A stretch of 33,739 nucleotides of DNA from JAVJUS01 sp040220455 (GTDB lineage: Bacteria; Pseudomonadota; Alphaproteobacteria; DSM-16000; Inquilinaceae): contig JAVJUS010000081.1 of the NCBI GenBank assembly GCA_040220455.1, positions 1 through 33,739 of the forward strand, in the 5' to 3' direction. Below are positions 15,541 through 24,761 of this stretch, one piece after another. The notes below the pieces were generated by a model. The model was given only the letters and a program-made list of their open reading frames with translations, did no database searches and had not been told where the DNA came from. The number at the start of each line of letters is the position of its first letter. Within the stretch, counting starts at the first letter, position 1. The position numbers were made by a program, and so were the translations under genes.

Positions 15541-17019
15541 ATGGATACGATCACACCCGCCGATCGCGCCGCCGGCGCGGCCGATCCCGACGGCCCGTCC
15601 CGGACCGGCCCGCTGCTCTATCTGCGGGGTGTCGAAGGCGGCCGCGTCGCGCTGACGGTCCTGCTCGTCGTCCCGCGGGACGGGGCGCCACCGGTGGTCG
15701 AGACGGCGGACGGCCCGGTGACGGGGCGAGAGATCGCGGCGACCGACGGCCGGCGGGTGCTCGCCTTCGCGATCGACCTGCCGATGGCGGCGGCCGCGGA
15801 ATACCGGGTCGACGGGGAGGCGTATCCGGTCGACACGGCGTTCGAGGGCGACCTGCGCATCGCCTTCGTGTCCTGCAACGGCCAGGAGCATGACGACAGC
15901 GACCGCCCGCTCGACGAGCGCGACGCCCTCTGGCGTCGGCTGGGCGGCGCGCATGCCGAGCGGCCGTTCCACCTGCTGCTGCATGGCGGCGACCAGCTCT
16001 ACGCCGACGAACTGCTGTACTGCCATCCCCGCGTCCGGGCCTGGGCGCGCGGCAAGGCGCCGCCGGGCGGGCCGGTCGACGACGCGGAGGCCGCCGACAT
16101 CGAGCAGGCCCTGCGCACGGCCTTCTTCGAGCGCTACCTCCAGCTCCTGTCCCAGCCGGCGATCGCGTGGCTCATGGCGCGGGTGCCCTCGCTCGCCATG
16201 TGGGACGACCACGACATCTGCGACGGCTGGGGCTCGCTGGCGGTCGACAAGCTCGACTCGCCTGTCGGCCGGCGCCTGTTCGCCGTCGCGCGGGCGCACT
16301 TCGTCACCTTCCAGCTCGGCGCCGCGCCGGACGCGCGTCCGGCGATCTGCCTCGACGAGACCGGCCGCAGCCTCGGCTGGCACGTGGCGCTGCCCGGCCT
16401 CGACCTGATCGCGCCGGATTTGCGATCCGAGCGCCGGCCCGACCGGGTGATGGGCGAGGCGGGCTGGCGCATGCTCGACGCGGCGCTCGCCGCGGCGAGG
16501 GGGCGGCGGGTGCTCCTGCTGTCCAGCGTCCCGGCGCTCGGGCCGCGCCTTTCCTGGGTGGAGGCGCTGATGGGCCTGACCCGCCGGGCCGAGAAGTACG
16601 AGGACGACCTGCGCGACCAGTGGCAGAGCCGGGCCCACCGGGACGAGTGGCGCGCCTTCCTGCAGCGGCTGGTCCATCTCCAGGCAGGCGGCGGCCCCGC
16701 GGTGACGGTGCTGTCGGGCGAGATCCACCTGGCGACCCGCGGCACGCTGGTGGCCGAGCCGGGGCCGATCCACCAGCTCGTCGCCTCGGGCATCGCCCAC
16801 CCGCCGCCGCCGCAGGCCTATGCCCGCGGGCTCGGCCTGCTCGCCCGGCTCGGCGAATCGCCGCTGCCGGACCACCCGATCCGGCTGCACCCGCTGCCCG
16901 GCCGCCGGGGCATTTACACCGCCCAGCGCAACTACCTGGTCCTGGAGCGCCGGGACGGCGCCTGGCGGACCTGGTGGGAGCTGGAGGAGGACGGCCCGAC
17001 GCCGGCCCTCGACCTCTGA
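15541..17019 (+). CDS. PhoD-like metallophosphatase
   Basis: 492 residues. The metallophosphatase core is readable: FVSCNGQ with Cys112, LLLHGGDQLYADE with Asp151, the double metal motif MWDDHDICDGWGS (Asp222, Asp223, His224, Asp225), VLLLSSVPAL, and the late histidine in LSGEIHLATRG (His396). Residues 1-100 form a beta-rich N-terminal domain. PhoD enzymes are phosphodiesterases/phosphomonoesterases using Ca/Fe-type centres and are usually exported by Tat, but no Tat or Sec signal is present here, so this one is probably cytoplasmic. The ATG lacks a clear ribosome site. It converges on the MaoC gene with a 28-base gap. The substrate is unknown. Confidence 0.85.
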   Translation: MDTITPADRAAGAADPDGPSRTGPLLYLRGVEGGRVALTVLLVVPRDGAPPVVETADGPVTGREIAATDGRRVLAFAIDLPMAAAAEYRVDGEAYPVDTAFEGDLRIAFVSCNGQEHDDSDRPLDERDALWRRLGGAHAERPFHLLLHGGDQLYADELLYCHPRVRAWARGKAPPGGPVDDAEAADIEQALRTAFFERYLQLLSQPAIAWLMARVPSLAMWDDHDICDGWGSLAVDKLDSPVGRRLFAVARAHFVTFQLGAAPDARPAICLDETGRSLGWHVALPGLDLIAPDLRSERRPDRVMGEAGWRMLDAALAAARGRRVLLLSSVPALGPRLSWVEALMGLTRRAEKYEDDLRDQWQSRAHRDEWRAFLQRLVHLQAGGGPAVTVLSGEIHLATRGTLVAEPGPIHQLVASGIAHPPPPQAYARGLGLLARLGESPLPDHPIRLHPLPGRRGIYTAQRNYLVLERRDGAWRTWWELEEDGPTPALDL

Positions 17020-17047
17020 GCCCGGCTCGGCGGTCGGGACCGGCCGG

Positions 17048-17527
17048 TCAGCGCCCCGCGAGCGGCACGGTGTAGGTCGTCGCGGTTCCGGTCAGACAGA
17101 CCTCGCCCGCCTCGTTCTCGACGCGGGTGGCGAGGGTGCAGATCGGCTTGTCCTCGCGCAGGCTCGTCACCTCGGCGTGGGCGGTGATCTCCTCGCCGAC
17201 CCTGACCGCCTTGGTGAAGCGCCAGTCGACCTGCAGGAACACCGTGCCCGGCCCTGGCAGGTCCTCGGCGACGAGCGCGTTGAGCAGGCCCGACGTCACG
17301 CCGCCCTGGACGATCAGCCCGCCGAAGGGCGAGTCCGCGGCCGCCCGCGCGTCGTAGTGCAGCGGGTTGCGGTCGCCGGTCATCTCGGTGAACCGCTCGA
17401 CATCGGCCATCGTGGTCCGGCGGCGCCGGCTGGCCTTGGCGCCGAGCTCGGGCCGGCCCCTGACCACGCCGGCCCAGCCGTCCCGGGTATTCTCGGCGGC
17501 CCCGGGCTTGGCAGAGGTGTCGGTCAT
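17048..17527 (-). CDS. MaoC-like (R)-hydratase/dehydratase
   Basis: 159 residues from the ATG at 17525-17527, which has AGGAGGGGG just upstream. A hot-dog fold protein with the hydratase signature FTEMTGDRNPLHYD (Asp52, His57) followed by SPFGGLIVQGG, and the characteristic FLQVDWRFTKAVRVGEEI strand. It would hydrate trans-2-enoyl-CoA or -ACP, or act on a similar thioester. It is encoded 44 bases downstream of the FAD monooxygenase in the same direction, so the two probably form one transcription unit. A MaoC-type thioesterase-like role cannot be excluded. Confidence 0.87.
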   Translation of the reverse strand: MTDTSAKPGAAENTRDGWAGVVRGRPELGAKASRRRRTTMADVERFTEMTGDRNPLHYDARAAADSPFGGLIVQGGVTSGLLNALVAEDLPGPGTVFLQVDWRFTKAVRVGEEITAHAEVTSLREDKPICTLATRVENEAGEVCLTGTATTYTVPLAGR

Positions 17528-17571
17528 CGTTCCCCCTCCTTCTTGCTTCTTCGTTCTTCGTCGTCGCCGCG

Positions 17572-18759
17572 TCAGGCGGCGGCGCCGTGCAGGACCGGGC
17601 GGCCCGCCAGCTCGGCGACCTCTGCCTTCATCGCCACGCTCAGATCGGCATGATGCGCCTTGAGCGCCTCGAAGTCCCAGCCGAAGCCGGCGATGACGTC
17701 GGTCGCCTCGAACAGCGGCCCGGCCAGGCGGTCGCGGGTCGCCTCGTAGTCGGCCAGGGCGGCCGGCCGGCCGTCGGCGATTGCGTCGGCCAGCAATTCG
17801 GCGTCGCGCAGGGCGTCGGAGATGCCGTGCGCCGTGATCGGGTCCTTGAAGTAGCCCGCGTCGCCGACGAGCGCCCAGCCCGGCCCGTGGCACCGGCGCA
17901 GGAAACCGGGCAGGCCGGCGAAGCCCATGAGCTTTCCGGGCGCCCGGGCCCGGTCCATGCGCGCGGCGATCGCGGGCGCCGCCTCCGCGATCACTCGTCT
18001 GTGGAGCTCGGCCATTCCGGGGCCCCGGGTCGCCCGGAAGCGGGCCGGCGGCATGCCGGCGAACAGGCAGGTCTCGCCGTCATTGGTCGGGATCACGCCC
18101 GCGCTGACGCCGGGCGCGAAATGCCACTCGGAATCGGCTTGGTCGAGACCGCGCCAGTAGCTGTAGAGGACGGCCGTGGTATTGGCCGCCTGGCGCGTCA
18201 CGGGCGCGGCGACGAGCCGGGCGACCGTCGAGCGCATGCCGTCCGCGCCGACCACGAGGCCGGCGCTCAGCGTCGCGATCCCGCCGTCGGGCTGGCGCAG
18301 GACGACGCCGTCCACCCGGCCGTCGGGCCGCCGGCTCAGGTCGAGCACTGTCGTGCCGAACCGGACCGCGGCGCCGGCGCCGCGCGCGGCGTCGACCAGG
18401 ATGCGGTCGAGCACCGTGCGTCGCGGGGCGTAGAGCGCCTCGACCCCGTCGGACGGCTTGATGTCGACGGTCACGGTTTCCGCGCCGTAGACGAAGCGCG
18501 TGCGCCGGATCGGCGGCGTGCCGGCGTCGACCACGCGGCTGAGCACGCCCCAGCGGTGGAGCTGGAGGACGGCCGCGCGCATCAGCGCGTGGGTCGACAG
18601 CGTGTCGGCGCCGTAGGCCTTGCGATCGACGACCAGGACGTCGAGGCCGCGCCGCGCCAGCAGCAGGGCGAGCCCGGCGCCGGCGCAGCGCGCGCCGACG
18701 ACGATCACGTCGTGGCTGCGGCTCTGCATCGCCCGCGACAGGGGCTGGATCTCGGACAT
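17572..18759 (-). CDS. FAD-dependent oxidoreductase/monooxygenase (geranylgeranyl reductase-like group)
   Basis: 395 residues; start supported by GGGAGG 6 bases upstream. Group A flavoprotein motifs are present in order: the dinucleotide motif DVIVVGARCAGAGLALLLARRG from about residue 17 (the GARCAG variant is typical of the geranylgeranyl-reductase-like branch), the DG motif LVVGADGMRSTVARLV near residue 170, and the GD motif GWALVGDAGYFKDPITAHG near residue 300, which binds the FAD ribityl chain. It uses NAD(P)H and FAD to hydroxylate an aromatic ring or reduce an isoprenoid double bond. It sits between the FMO-like gene and the MaoC gene, suggesting an oxidative degradation or modification path. 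The substrate cannot be inferred. Confidence 0.87.
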   Translation of the reverse strand: MSEIQPLSRAMQSRSHDVIVVGARCAGAGLALLLARRGLDVLVVDRKAYGADTLSTHALMRAAVLQLHRWGVLSRVVDAGTPPIRRTRFVYGAETVTVDIKPSDGVEALYAPRRTVLDRILVDAARGAGAAVRFGTTVLDLSRRPDGRVDGVVLRQPDGGIATLSAGLVVGADGMRSTVARLVAAPVTRQAANTTAVLYSYWRGLDQADSEWHFAPGVSAGVIPTNDGETCLFAGMPPARFRATRGPGMAELHRRVIAEAAPAIAARMDRARAPGKLMGFAGLPGFLRRCHGPGWALVGDAGYFKDPITAHGISDALRDAELLADAIADGRPAALADYEATRDRLAGPLFEATDVIAGFGWDFEALKAHHADLSVAMKAEVAELAGRPVLHGAAA

Positions 18760-18775
18760 GGGTGACCTCCCTTCA

Positions 18776-20029
18776 TCACGCGGCGCGGCACTGGCCGGTC
18801 GCGAAGGAGCGAGCCAGGTGGTCGGCCAGGATTTCCGCGTCCGGGCCGGCGCCGTCGATGAAGCTCGACTTGCGCCGGCGCAGGAATCGCAGGCCCAGGA
18901 CCACCAGGCCGGGCGCGGCGGTCACGCCGCCGTGGTGGGCGATCTCGCCCCGGCCGTCGAGCACCGGCACGGCGAGCCAGGGATAGGCGCGGCGGAAGCC
19001 GGTCGCCCAGACCACCGAGCGGATCTCGGCGTCGGCGAGATCAATGTCGGCCGGGCCCGGCGCGGCGGTGAACGAGCGCGGCGGGTCCGACGGTTCGGCG
19101 ATCGCGGCCAGCGCCGCGTCGGCGGCGATCGCGCCGTCGATCCGGGCGAGCAGGCGGCCCAGGCGCCGGTCGGCGTCGAGCACGCTGCGCGGCAGGTCGT
19201 CGGCGAAGGCGACTCGCGTGCCCTCGGCCTCGGTCAGGCGTCCGGCCAGGGTCACGCCCCTGCGGGCCAGGCGTTCCAGGTCGATCATCCGGCCGTCGTC
19301 GCTGCCGACGAGCTGGAGCGACGGTTGGCGCCGGGCGCGGTCGATATCGCCGACGGCGTCGAAGCGGTCGTCGAGGATGCCCGTCCGGTCGAGCCATTCC
19401 ATGATGTCCCGGCCGCGATAGCGCCGGGGCAGCCGGGTATGGCGGCCGACCGACAACACCACGTCCCGCCCGTCGCGGCGCAGCTGCTCGGCGATCTGGA
19501 CGCCCGAGGCGGAGGCCCCGACCACCAGCACGCCGCCGGGTGGCAGCCCGGACGGGCCGGAATAGCGGGTCGGCACGGTCTGGAAGACGCCTGTCGCGAG
19601 GTGACGGGACGGCGCCGGAACGAAGGGTCTGTCGCAGTCCCCGGTCGCGACCACGACCGCGCCGGCGAGCCAGTGGCTCCGGTCGGTGGCGACGCGGTAG
19701 CCGCGTCCGGCCGGCTCGACGCACCGAACCGTCGTGCCCGCCCGAACGGGCGCGTCGAAGGAGCGGGCGTAGTCCGCCAGGAACCGGGCGACCTCGGGCA
19801 TCGTCATGAAGCCCTCCGGGTCGTCGCCACTGTAGCGCCATCCCGGCAGCCGGGTCATCCAGTTCGGTGTCAGGAGGCGCAGGCCCTCCCAGCGCTCCTC
19901 GCTCCAGCGGGGGGCGACAACGGGCCGGCGGTCGAGGACGACATGCTCGAGGCCGCGGTCGGTCAGGCAGCGGCTCATCGCCAGCCCGGCATGGCCGGCG
20001 CCGACGACGACGACTGGGACGCGCTTCAT
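18776..20029 (-). CDS. Flavin-containing monooxygenase-like NAD(P)/FAD oxidoreductase (CzcO type)
   Basis: 417 residues. The N-terminal FAD motif is VPVVVVGAGHAGLAMSRCL (about 4-22) and the second, NADPH-binding motif is VLVVGASASGVQIAEQL (about 168-184). The conserved RWSEERWEGLRLLTPNWM block follows the FAD site, and VVWATGFRRAYPWL lies near residue 340, with a late region GLRFLRRRKSSFIDG. These fit the single-component FMO/Baeyer-Villiger-like CzcO group, which adds one oxygen to a nitrogen, sulfur or ketone. Its stop lies 16 bases from the start of the next flavoprotein gene. The role and substrate are unknown. Confidence 0.87.
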   Translation of the reverse strand: MKRVPVVVVGAGHAGLAMSRCLTDRGLEHVVLDRRPVVAPRWSEERWEGLRLLTPNWMTRLPGWRYSGDDPEGFMTMPEVARFLADYARSFDAPVRAGTTVRCVEPAGRGYRVATDRSHWLAGAVVVATGDCDRPFVPAPSRHLATGVFQTVPTRYSGPSGLPPGGVLVVGASASGVQIAEQLRRDGRDVVLSVGRHTRLPRRYRGRDIMEWLDRTGILDDRFDAVGDIDRARRQPSLQLVGSDDGRMIDLERLARRGVTLAGRLTEAEGTRVAFADDLPRSVLDADRRLGRLLARIDGAIAADAALAAIAEPSDPPRSFTAAPGPADIDLADAEIRSVVWATGFRRAYPWLAVPVLDGRGEIAHHGGVTAAPGLVVLGLRFLRRRKSSFIDGAGPDAEILADHLARSFATGQCRAA

Positions 20030-20058
20030 GGTCTCTCTCCCCCGGCTCGGAAGGCGGC

Positions 20059-20091
20059 GGCCGCGGGACCGGCTTGCCGGACCCCGCGGCC
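20059..20091 (-). terminator. Perfect GC hairpin between OsmC and FMO-like genes
   Basis: GGCCGCGGG (20059-20067) pairs with CCCGCGGCC (20083-20091), enclosing a second stem CCGGC/GCCGG. It lies just after the OsmC stop and has no U-tract on the minus strand, so it may be an attenuator or an mRNA stabiliser rather than a full terminator. Confidence 0.5.
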
Positions 20092-20102
20092 GTGCCTGGC
20101 CG

Positions 20103-20720
20103 TCACGCCGCGGTGCGCACGTCGATGCTCACCGGGACGCCGTTGGTGACGATGTCGTAGACCGCGGAGCGGGCCTTGGACTGGCCGACGATCTTGCCAA
20201 GCGTCTCGGCGTCGGCGTCGCCCGTCACGGTGAAGGTCACGCGGATGCCCTCGAAGCCGTTGCGGACCTCGTCGGACAGGCCGAGGATTCCGCGCAGGTC
20301 GATATCGCCCTCGACCGTCGTCTCGACCGTGCCCAGATCGACGCCGCGCGCCGCGGCGATGTTGGCGATGCCGGCGGTCAGGCAGGCCGACAGGGCGTGG
20401 AGCACGTATTCCACCGGCGTCGGGCCGTCGTCCTTGCCGCAGAGCACCGCCGGATGGTCGGCGTCGGCGGTGTAGGCGGTCTTGTGGACATGCTCGCCGC
20501 CGGCGCCGAAGAACCCGCTCATGGTGCTGCGGGAGTGGGTGCCCTCCATCCACCGGCCCTCGGACCGGAAGACGAAGCGGGCGAGATCGGGCTGGCCCGC
20601 CACCGCGTCGATGGTGGCGAAGAGCGTCGGCGTGTCGACGCCGTTGCGCGGGGTCGGGGCGGGCTTGGCGGGAGCGGGTTTGGCGGCCGCGGCGCCGCGG
20701 GTCTCGATGTCGGTGGTCAT
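20103..20720 (-). CDS. OsmC/Ohr family protein
   Basis: 205 residues with strong GGAGGAGG upstream of the ATG. An alanine/proline/lysine-rich leader (about 8-26) precedes the OsmC fold. The two signature cysteines are Cys94 (VLCGKDDGPTPVEYVL) and Cys113 (ALSACLTAGI), with the conserved Glu of PVEY between them. OsmC proteins reduce organic or fatty-acid hydroperoxides through the cysteine pair, with lipoyl proteins or glutathione as likely reductants. Length is greater than the ~140 residues of classical OsmC because of the leader and a longer first half. The neighbouring oxygenases may be a source of peroxide. Confidence 0.9.
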   Translation of the reverse strand: MTTDIETRGAAAAKPAPAKPAPTPRNGVDTPTLFATIDAVAGQPDLARFVFRSEGRWMEGTHSRSTMSGFFGAGGEHVHKTAYTADADHPAVLCGKDDGPTPVEYVLHALSACLTAGIANIAAARGVDLGTVETTVEGDIDLRGILGLSDEVRNGFEGIRVTFTVTGDADAETLGKIVGQSKARSAVYDIVTNGVPVSIDVRTAA

Positions 20721-20802
20721 GGCGGTTTTCCTCCTCCTCGGGGGCGCTCGAGCGGGTCGGAAGCCGACCCCGGCGCCCTGACCTTTGTGCGCCCGCTTTG
20801 TT

Positions 20803-20819
20803 GCGCGACGCGGTCGCGC
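20803..20819. promoter_or_regulatory. Inverted repeat in the OsmC/MFS divergent region
   Basis: GCGCGAC and GTCGCGC flank a GCG spacer (7-3-7) roughly in the middle of the 159-base region between the divergent osmC-family and MFS genes. The position suits an operator for a repressor of both genes. GC-rich DNA makes such palindromes common, so support is weak. Confidence 0.3.
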
Positions 20820-20879
20820 CGAGCCGAATTCGGGTTACAGTCGTTGCGGGCGCGTTCCCGCCGCTGAAACGGGCGAGGC

Positions 20880-22127
<1,248 letters not shown>

Positions 22128-22151
22128 TCCGAGGGGAAGCGGGGGAAAAGG

Positions 22152-22207
22152 GGAACCCGACCCCTTCGACGCCGGGAGGGGGCGTCGGGCCGAAGGGGCC
22201 GGGTTCC
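22152..22207. terminator. Long imperfect hairpin between convergent genes
   Basis: Arms 22152-22173 and 22181-22207 pair through GGAACCC/GGGTTCC, CCCCTTCG/CGAAGGGG and GCC/GGC around a GGGAGGG loop. It lies between the MFS gene (plus) and the YHS gene (minus), so it is probably a bidirectional terminator, although no clear U-run flanks it. Confidence 0.6.
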
Positions 22208-22239
22208 GCCCGTCGCTCGGCGGGCGCTCTGCCGGGGAA

Positions 22240-22722
22240 TCAGAGCGCCGTCGCGGCGACGGATTCGATGCGCGGCCACTGCTCGGCCGCCCGGGCGATC
22301 GTGCCCGCCCGGTCCTCGTTGAAGGCCTGGAAGATCTCTTCGTTGAGGAAGACGTAGAGCTTGCCGTCGACGACCGCCGCGTAGCGCGGGTCGCCGTCGA
22401 ACTTCTTGCCGACCGACACGCCGTAGGTGCAGAAGCCGCCGTTCTCCGGCGTGAAGCGGGCCGGATCCGCTTCGAACTCGGCGGCGTTGTCGGCCGAGGC
22501 GAAGTAGTAGGCCACGCCGTCATGGACGACCGTGTGACCCGCCGTGCCGGCCAGCCTGTCGCCATCCTCCAGCAGGGCGACCGGATCGACGCCGTGCAGA
22601 CCCAGGGGCGCGCCGGCGGCCGTCAGGCCCGGCACGGTATTCACCTCGTCCGCCGCCATGGCCGGGTTGAAGGTCGCCGCGTTGGCGGCAATCGCCGCCG
22701 CGACGATGATCGACCGATACAT
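22240..22722 (-). CDS. Exported YHS-domain protein
   Basis: 160 residues from the ATG at 22720-22722 (ribosome site GGAGAA four bases before it); the frame stays open upstream but the signal peptide fixes this start. Residues 1-23 are a Sec signal (MYRSIIVAAAIAANAATFNP, then AMA-ADE). The mature part has the YHS pattern: GVDPVALLEDG, then VAYYFASADNAAEFEADPARFTPENGGFCTYGVSVGKKFDGDP with its conserved Tyr, Cys and Gly, and a final VVDGKLYVFLNEEIFQAFN. YHS domains occur with metal-handling or redox proteins in the periplasm; a precise function is not established. It lies downstream of the AraC regulator gene, with a 137-base gap. Confidence 0.85.
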   Translation of the reverse strand: MYRSIIVAAAIAANAATFNPAMAADEVNTVPGLTAAGAPLGLHGVDPVALLEDGDRLAGTAGHTVVHDGVAYYFASADNAAEFEADPARFTPENGGFCTYGVSVGKKFDGDPRYAAVVDGKLYVFLNEEIFQAFNEDRAGTIARAAEQWPRIESVAATAL

Positions 22723-22859
22723 TGTCTTCTCCGTCGTTTTATTTTCAGAGTCGGCGGGTTCGTGCCGACGCGAGGACGATGCGGATCGATCGGTCTTGCT
22801 GCAACATGAACTGTGTTTTGCCGGAGTCTTGGTAAAGCTTTCGGGACGATCGGCAAACA
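22723..22859 (-). promoter_or_regulatory. Promoter region of the YHS-domain gene
   Basis: 137 bases, less GC-rich than the genes, with T-rich tracts near the YHS start. It should carry that gene's promoter and possibly the site for the AraC-family regulator encoded upstream. No convincing -35/-10 pair could be fixed by eye. Confidence 0.4.
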
Positions 22860-23786
22860 TCAGGCCGCCGAGCGGCGGAAGCGGGCCGGCGGCGTGCCGA
22901 ACTTGCCGGCGAAGGCCCGGGTGAAGGCGGCCGGGGAGCGGTAGCCCGTGTCGAAGGCGATCTGCTGGATGCTGGCGCCCGGGTCGTCGAGCAGCTCGGC
23001 CGCGCGCTGCAGGCGCCATTCGGCGAGATAGGCCATCGGCCCGACCCCGATGAGGGCGCGGAACCGCTCGGCGAAGCGGCTGCGCGACAGGCCGACGGCG
23101 GCCGCCAGCCCTTCCACCGTCCATGATTCGCCGGGCCGGGCGTGGATCAGCGCCAGCGCGCGGGCGATCGGCGGGTCGCGAAACCCCTGGAGCAGGGCGG
23201 ACAGGCGCGGGGCGAGGTCGACCGCCGCGCGCAGAAGGTCGATGAACAATACCTCCGACAGCCGGGTCACCGCTGCGGCCGACCGGTCGGGATCGGCGAA
23301 GACCCGGCGCGTCAGCAGGGTCAGCGTCTCGTCCAGCCAGGGGTGCCGCCGGCGCGTGGCGGCCGTCACGACAAGATGGTCGGGCAGGGCGCGCAGCAGC
23401 GGGTGATCGGCGCCCGGGCGGAAGGCGAAGTGGCCGCAGATCATCCGCGTCCGCGCCGCGGCGTCGCCCCTGCCGACGACGAAGACGCCGCGCCCGTCGT
23501 AGCCCGACTCCGCCATCAGGGTTTCCAGCGGCGGGGCCGGCTGCCCGGCCGCGTGAGCCAGGACGTGGGACCGGCCCCGGGGAACCAGGACCAGGTCGCC
23601 CGGCGCCAATTCGGCAACCGCGCCGGTGGCGAGCTCGACCCGGCAGTGGCCGCGCACGACCAGGTGGAACCGGGCCGCGCCCGGATGCTCCGGCACGGTG
23701 ACGCCCCAGGGCGGGGAGAAGTCCGTGCGGAAATAGAGCGCGCCCTTGAGCGCCAGGGTGTCGAGCACGTCGTCCAGGATGTCCAT
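22860..23786 (-). CDS. AraC-family transcriptional regulator with N-terminal cupin
   Basis: 308 residues from the ATG at 23784-23786, which has GGGGGAGG five bases upstream; a longer frame exists but lacks a ribosome site. Residues 1-190 form an AraC cupin_6-type ligand domain (DVLDTLALKGALYFRTDFSP, FHLVVRGHCRVEL, LVLVPRGRSHVL). The C-terminal AraC double HTH covers about 205-305: WTVEGLAAAVGLSRSRFAER for the first helix pair and IQQIAFDTGYRSPAAFTRAF for the second. The cupin type is common in regulators of small aromatic or redox-active effectors. It probably controls the YHS gene just downstream, and perhaps the GST gene upstream. Confidence 0.9.
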   Translation of the reverse strand: MDILDDVLDTLALKGALYFRTDFSPPWGVTVPEHPGAARFHLVVRGHCRVELATGAVAELAPGDLVLVPRGRSHVLAHAAGQPAPPLETLMAESGYDGRGVFVVGRGDAAARTRMICGHFAFRPGADHPLLRALPDHLVVTAATRRRHPWLDETLTLLTRRVFADPDRSAAAVTRLSEVLFIDLLRAAVDLAPRLSALLQGFRDPPIARALALIHARPGESWTVEGLAAAVGLSRSRFAERFRALIGVGPMAYLAEWRLQRAAELLDDPGASIQQIAFDTGYRSPAAFTRAFAGKFGTPPARFRRSAA

Positions 23787-23866
23787 GGCGGCCTCCCCCG
23801 CGGCGCGCGCGCCCGGATGCGGGCGCGACGCCATTTGCGCATGCCGGCGGCCTCGCGCGGGATCAA

Positions 23867-23901
23867 GAAGCCGCGACCCGGCCGGCGCGGGTCGCGGCTT
23901 C
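23867..23901 (-). terminator. Perfect 14-bp hairpin after the GST gene
   Basis: GAAGCCGCGACCCG (23867-23880) pairs perfectly with CGGGTCGCGGCTTC (23888-23901) around a 7-base loop, just past the GST stop codon. On the minus strand only TTGATC follows, not a long U-run. Probably the terminator isolating the GST gene from the AraC gene. Confidence 0.65.
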
Positions 23902-23909
23902 CGGCGCCG

Positions 23910-24629
23910 TCACGCCGCCGACCGCGCCATCAGCGTGGAGAGATGGGAGCCGCGCGCCACGAGGAACGCCTCCAGCCGGCCTGGATAGTCCGCGTCGACG
24001 GCCCGGGCGACCGACGGCCGGCGGGCCAGGGCGGCGCGCCACGCGCGCACCCGCGGGGCGGCGTCGAAGAAGCCGAAATCGGCGATCCGCTCGAAGGTGT
24101 CGAAGTAGCGGAAGACCGGTCCGAAGGCGGCATCGACGAGGCTGAACGCCTCGCCGGCGAAATAGGGGCCGGCCCCGGCCGTCTCCTCCAGCCGGCCGAT
24201 CCGCTCGACCAGGGCGTGGCGGCGCTCCTCGAACGCGGTGGCGTCCGGCGCCCGGTAGAAACCGGCGATGCCGTCGAGCAAGGCCGAGGCGAATTCGATC
24301 CAGGCGCGATGGCGCGCCCGCTCGACGGGATCGGCCGGGTGCAGCGGGGGCCCGTGCGTCTCCTCCAGGTATTCGCAGATCACCGCGCTCTCGAACAGGA
24401 TCGCGGACGCGCCGCCGGGACGGTGGACGCGCAGCAGCGGCACCTTGCCGAGCGGCGAGATCGCGCGGAACCAGGCAGGCTTGTCGGCCAGGTCCACTGT
24501 CACGCGCCGGTGCGCCACGCCCTTCTCGGCGAGCGCGATGGCGGCGCGCTGGACATAGGGGCAAAGCGGGTGGCTGACCAGATCGAGGGTCGGCGTCGAT
24601 GTCGCGCCAGTGTCGGGGGTGGGGCTCAC
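23910..24629 (-). CDS. Glutathione S-transferase
   Basis: 239 residues. The thioredoxin-like N-terminal domain has an active-site CPYVQR at Cys23, as in omega-, beta- and dehydroascorbate-reductase-type GSTs, then the cis-proline element GKVPLLRV and the glutathione-binding ESAVICEYLEE. The all-helical C-terminal domain starts near residue 95 (DPVERARHRAWIEFASALLD). It likely catalyses glutathione-dependent thiol transfer or reduction. It is divergent from a LysR regulator (132-base gap), which probably controls it. A maleylacetoacetate-isomerase-like activity is less likely because the cysteine motif replaces the serine site. Confidence 0.9.
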   Translation of the reverse strand: MSPTPDTGATSTPTLDLVSHPLCPYVQRAAIALAEKGVAHRRVTVDLADKPAWFRAISPLGKVPLLRVHRPGGASAILFESAVICEYLEETHGPPLHPADPVERARHRAWIEFASALLDGIAGFYRAPDATAFEERRHALVERIGRLEETAGAGPYFAGEAFSLVDAAFGPVFRYFDTFERIADFGFFDAAPRVRAWRAALARRPSVARAVDADYPGRLEAFLVARGSHLSTLMARSAA

Positions 24630-24727
24630 GGGTCTTGCCTTTCCGTCGGGTCGGGGAGGGGGCGTCGGCCGGCGGATCGCCGTCGACGCCGGGATGTCCT
24701 CACGCTAGTCTGGGCGTCGGCGCACGA

Positions 24728-24743
24728 CGAATAGGCAATATCG
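24728..24743. promoter_or_regulatory. Candidate LysR-type site in GST/LysR divergent region
   Basis: CGAATA and TATCG half-sites are arranged as an imperfect inverted repeat within an AT-richer stretch 20-35 bases before the LysR start. The position fits an autoregulatory site for the LysR protein and the divergent GST promoter. Short and imperfect. Confidence 0.25.
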
Positions 24744-24761
24744 CGAAAGATTTGTGCGGAA

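Noticed and set aside
14719..16890. A 723-codon open frame on the minus strand
   Set aside because: It overlaps the PhoD-like phosphatase and the 162-residue ORF in antisense. The metal-binding motifs and codon bias support the plus-strand genes.
22240..23124. A 294-residue protein extending the YHS protein upstream
   Set aside because: A proper Sec signal peptide with a ribosome site begins at 22722, and the extra upstream part covers the promoter region and the AraC gene's HTH coding region.
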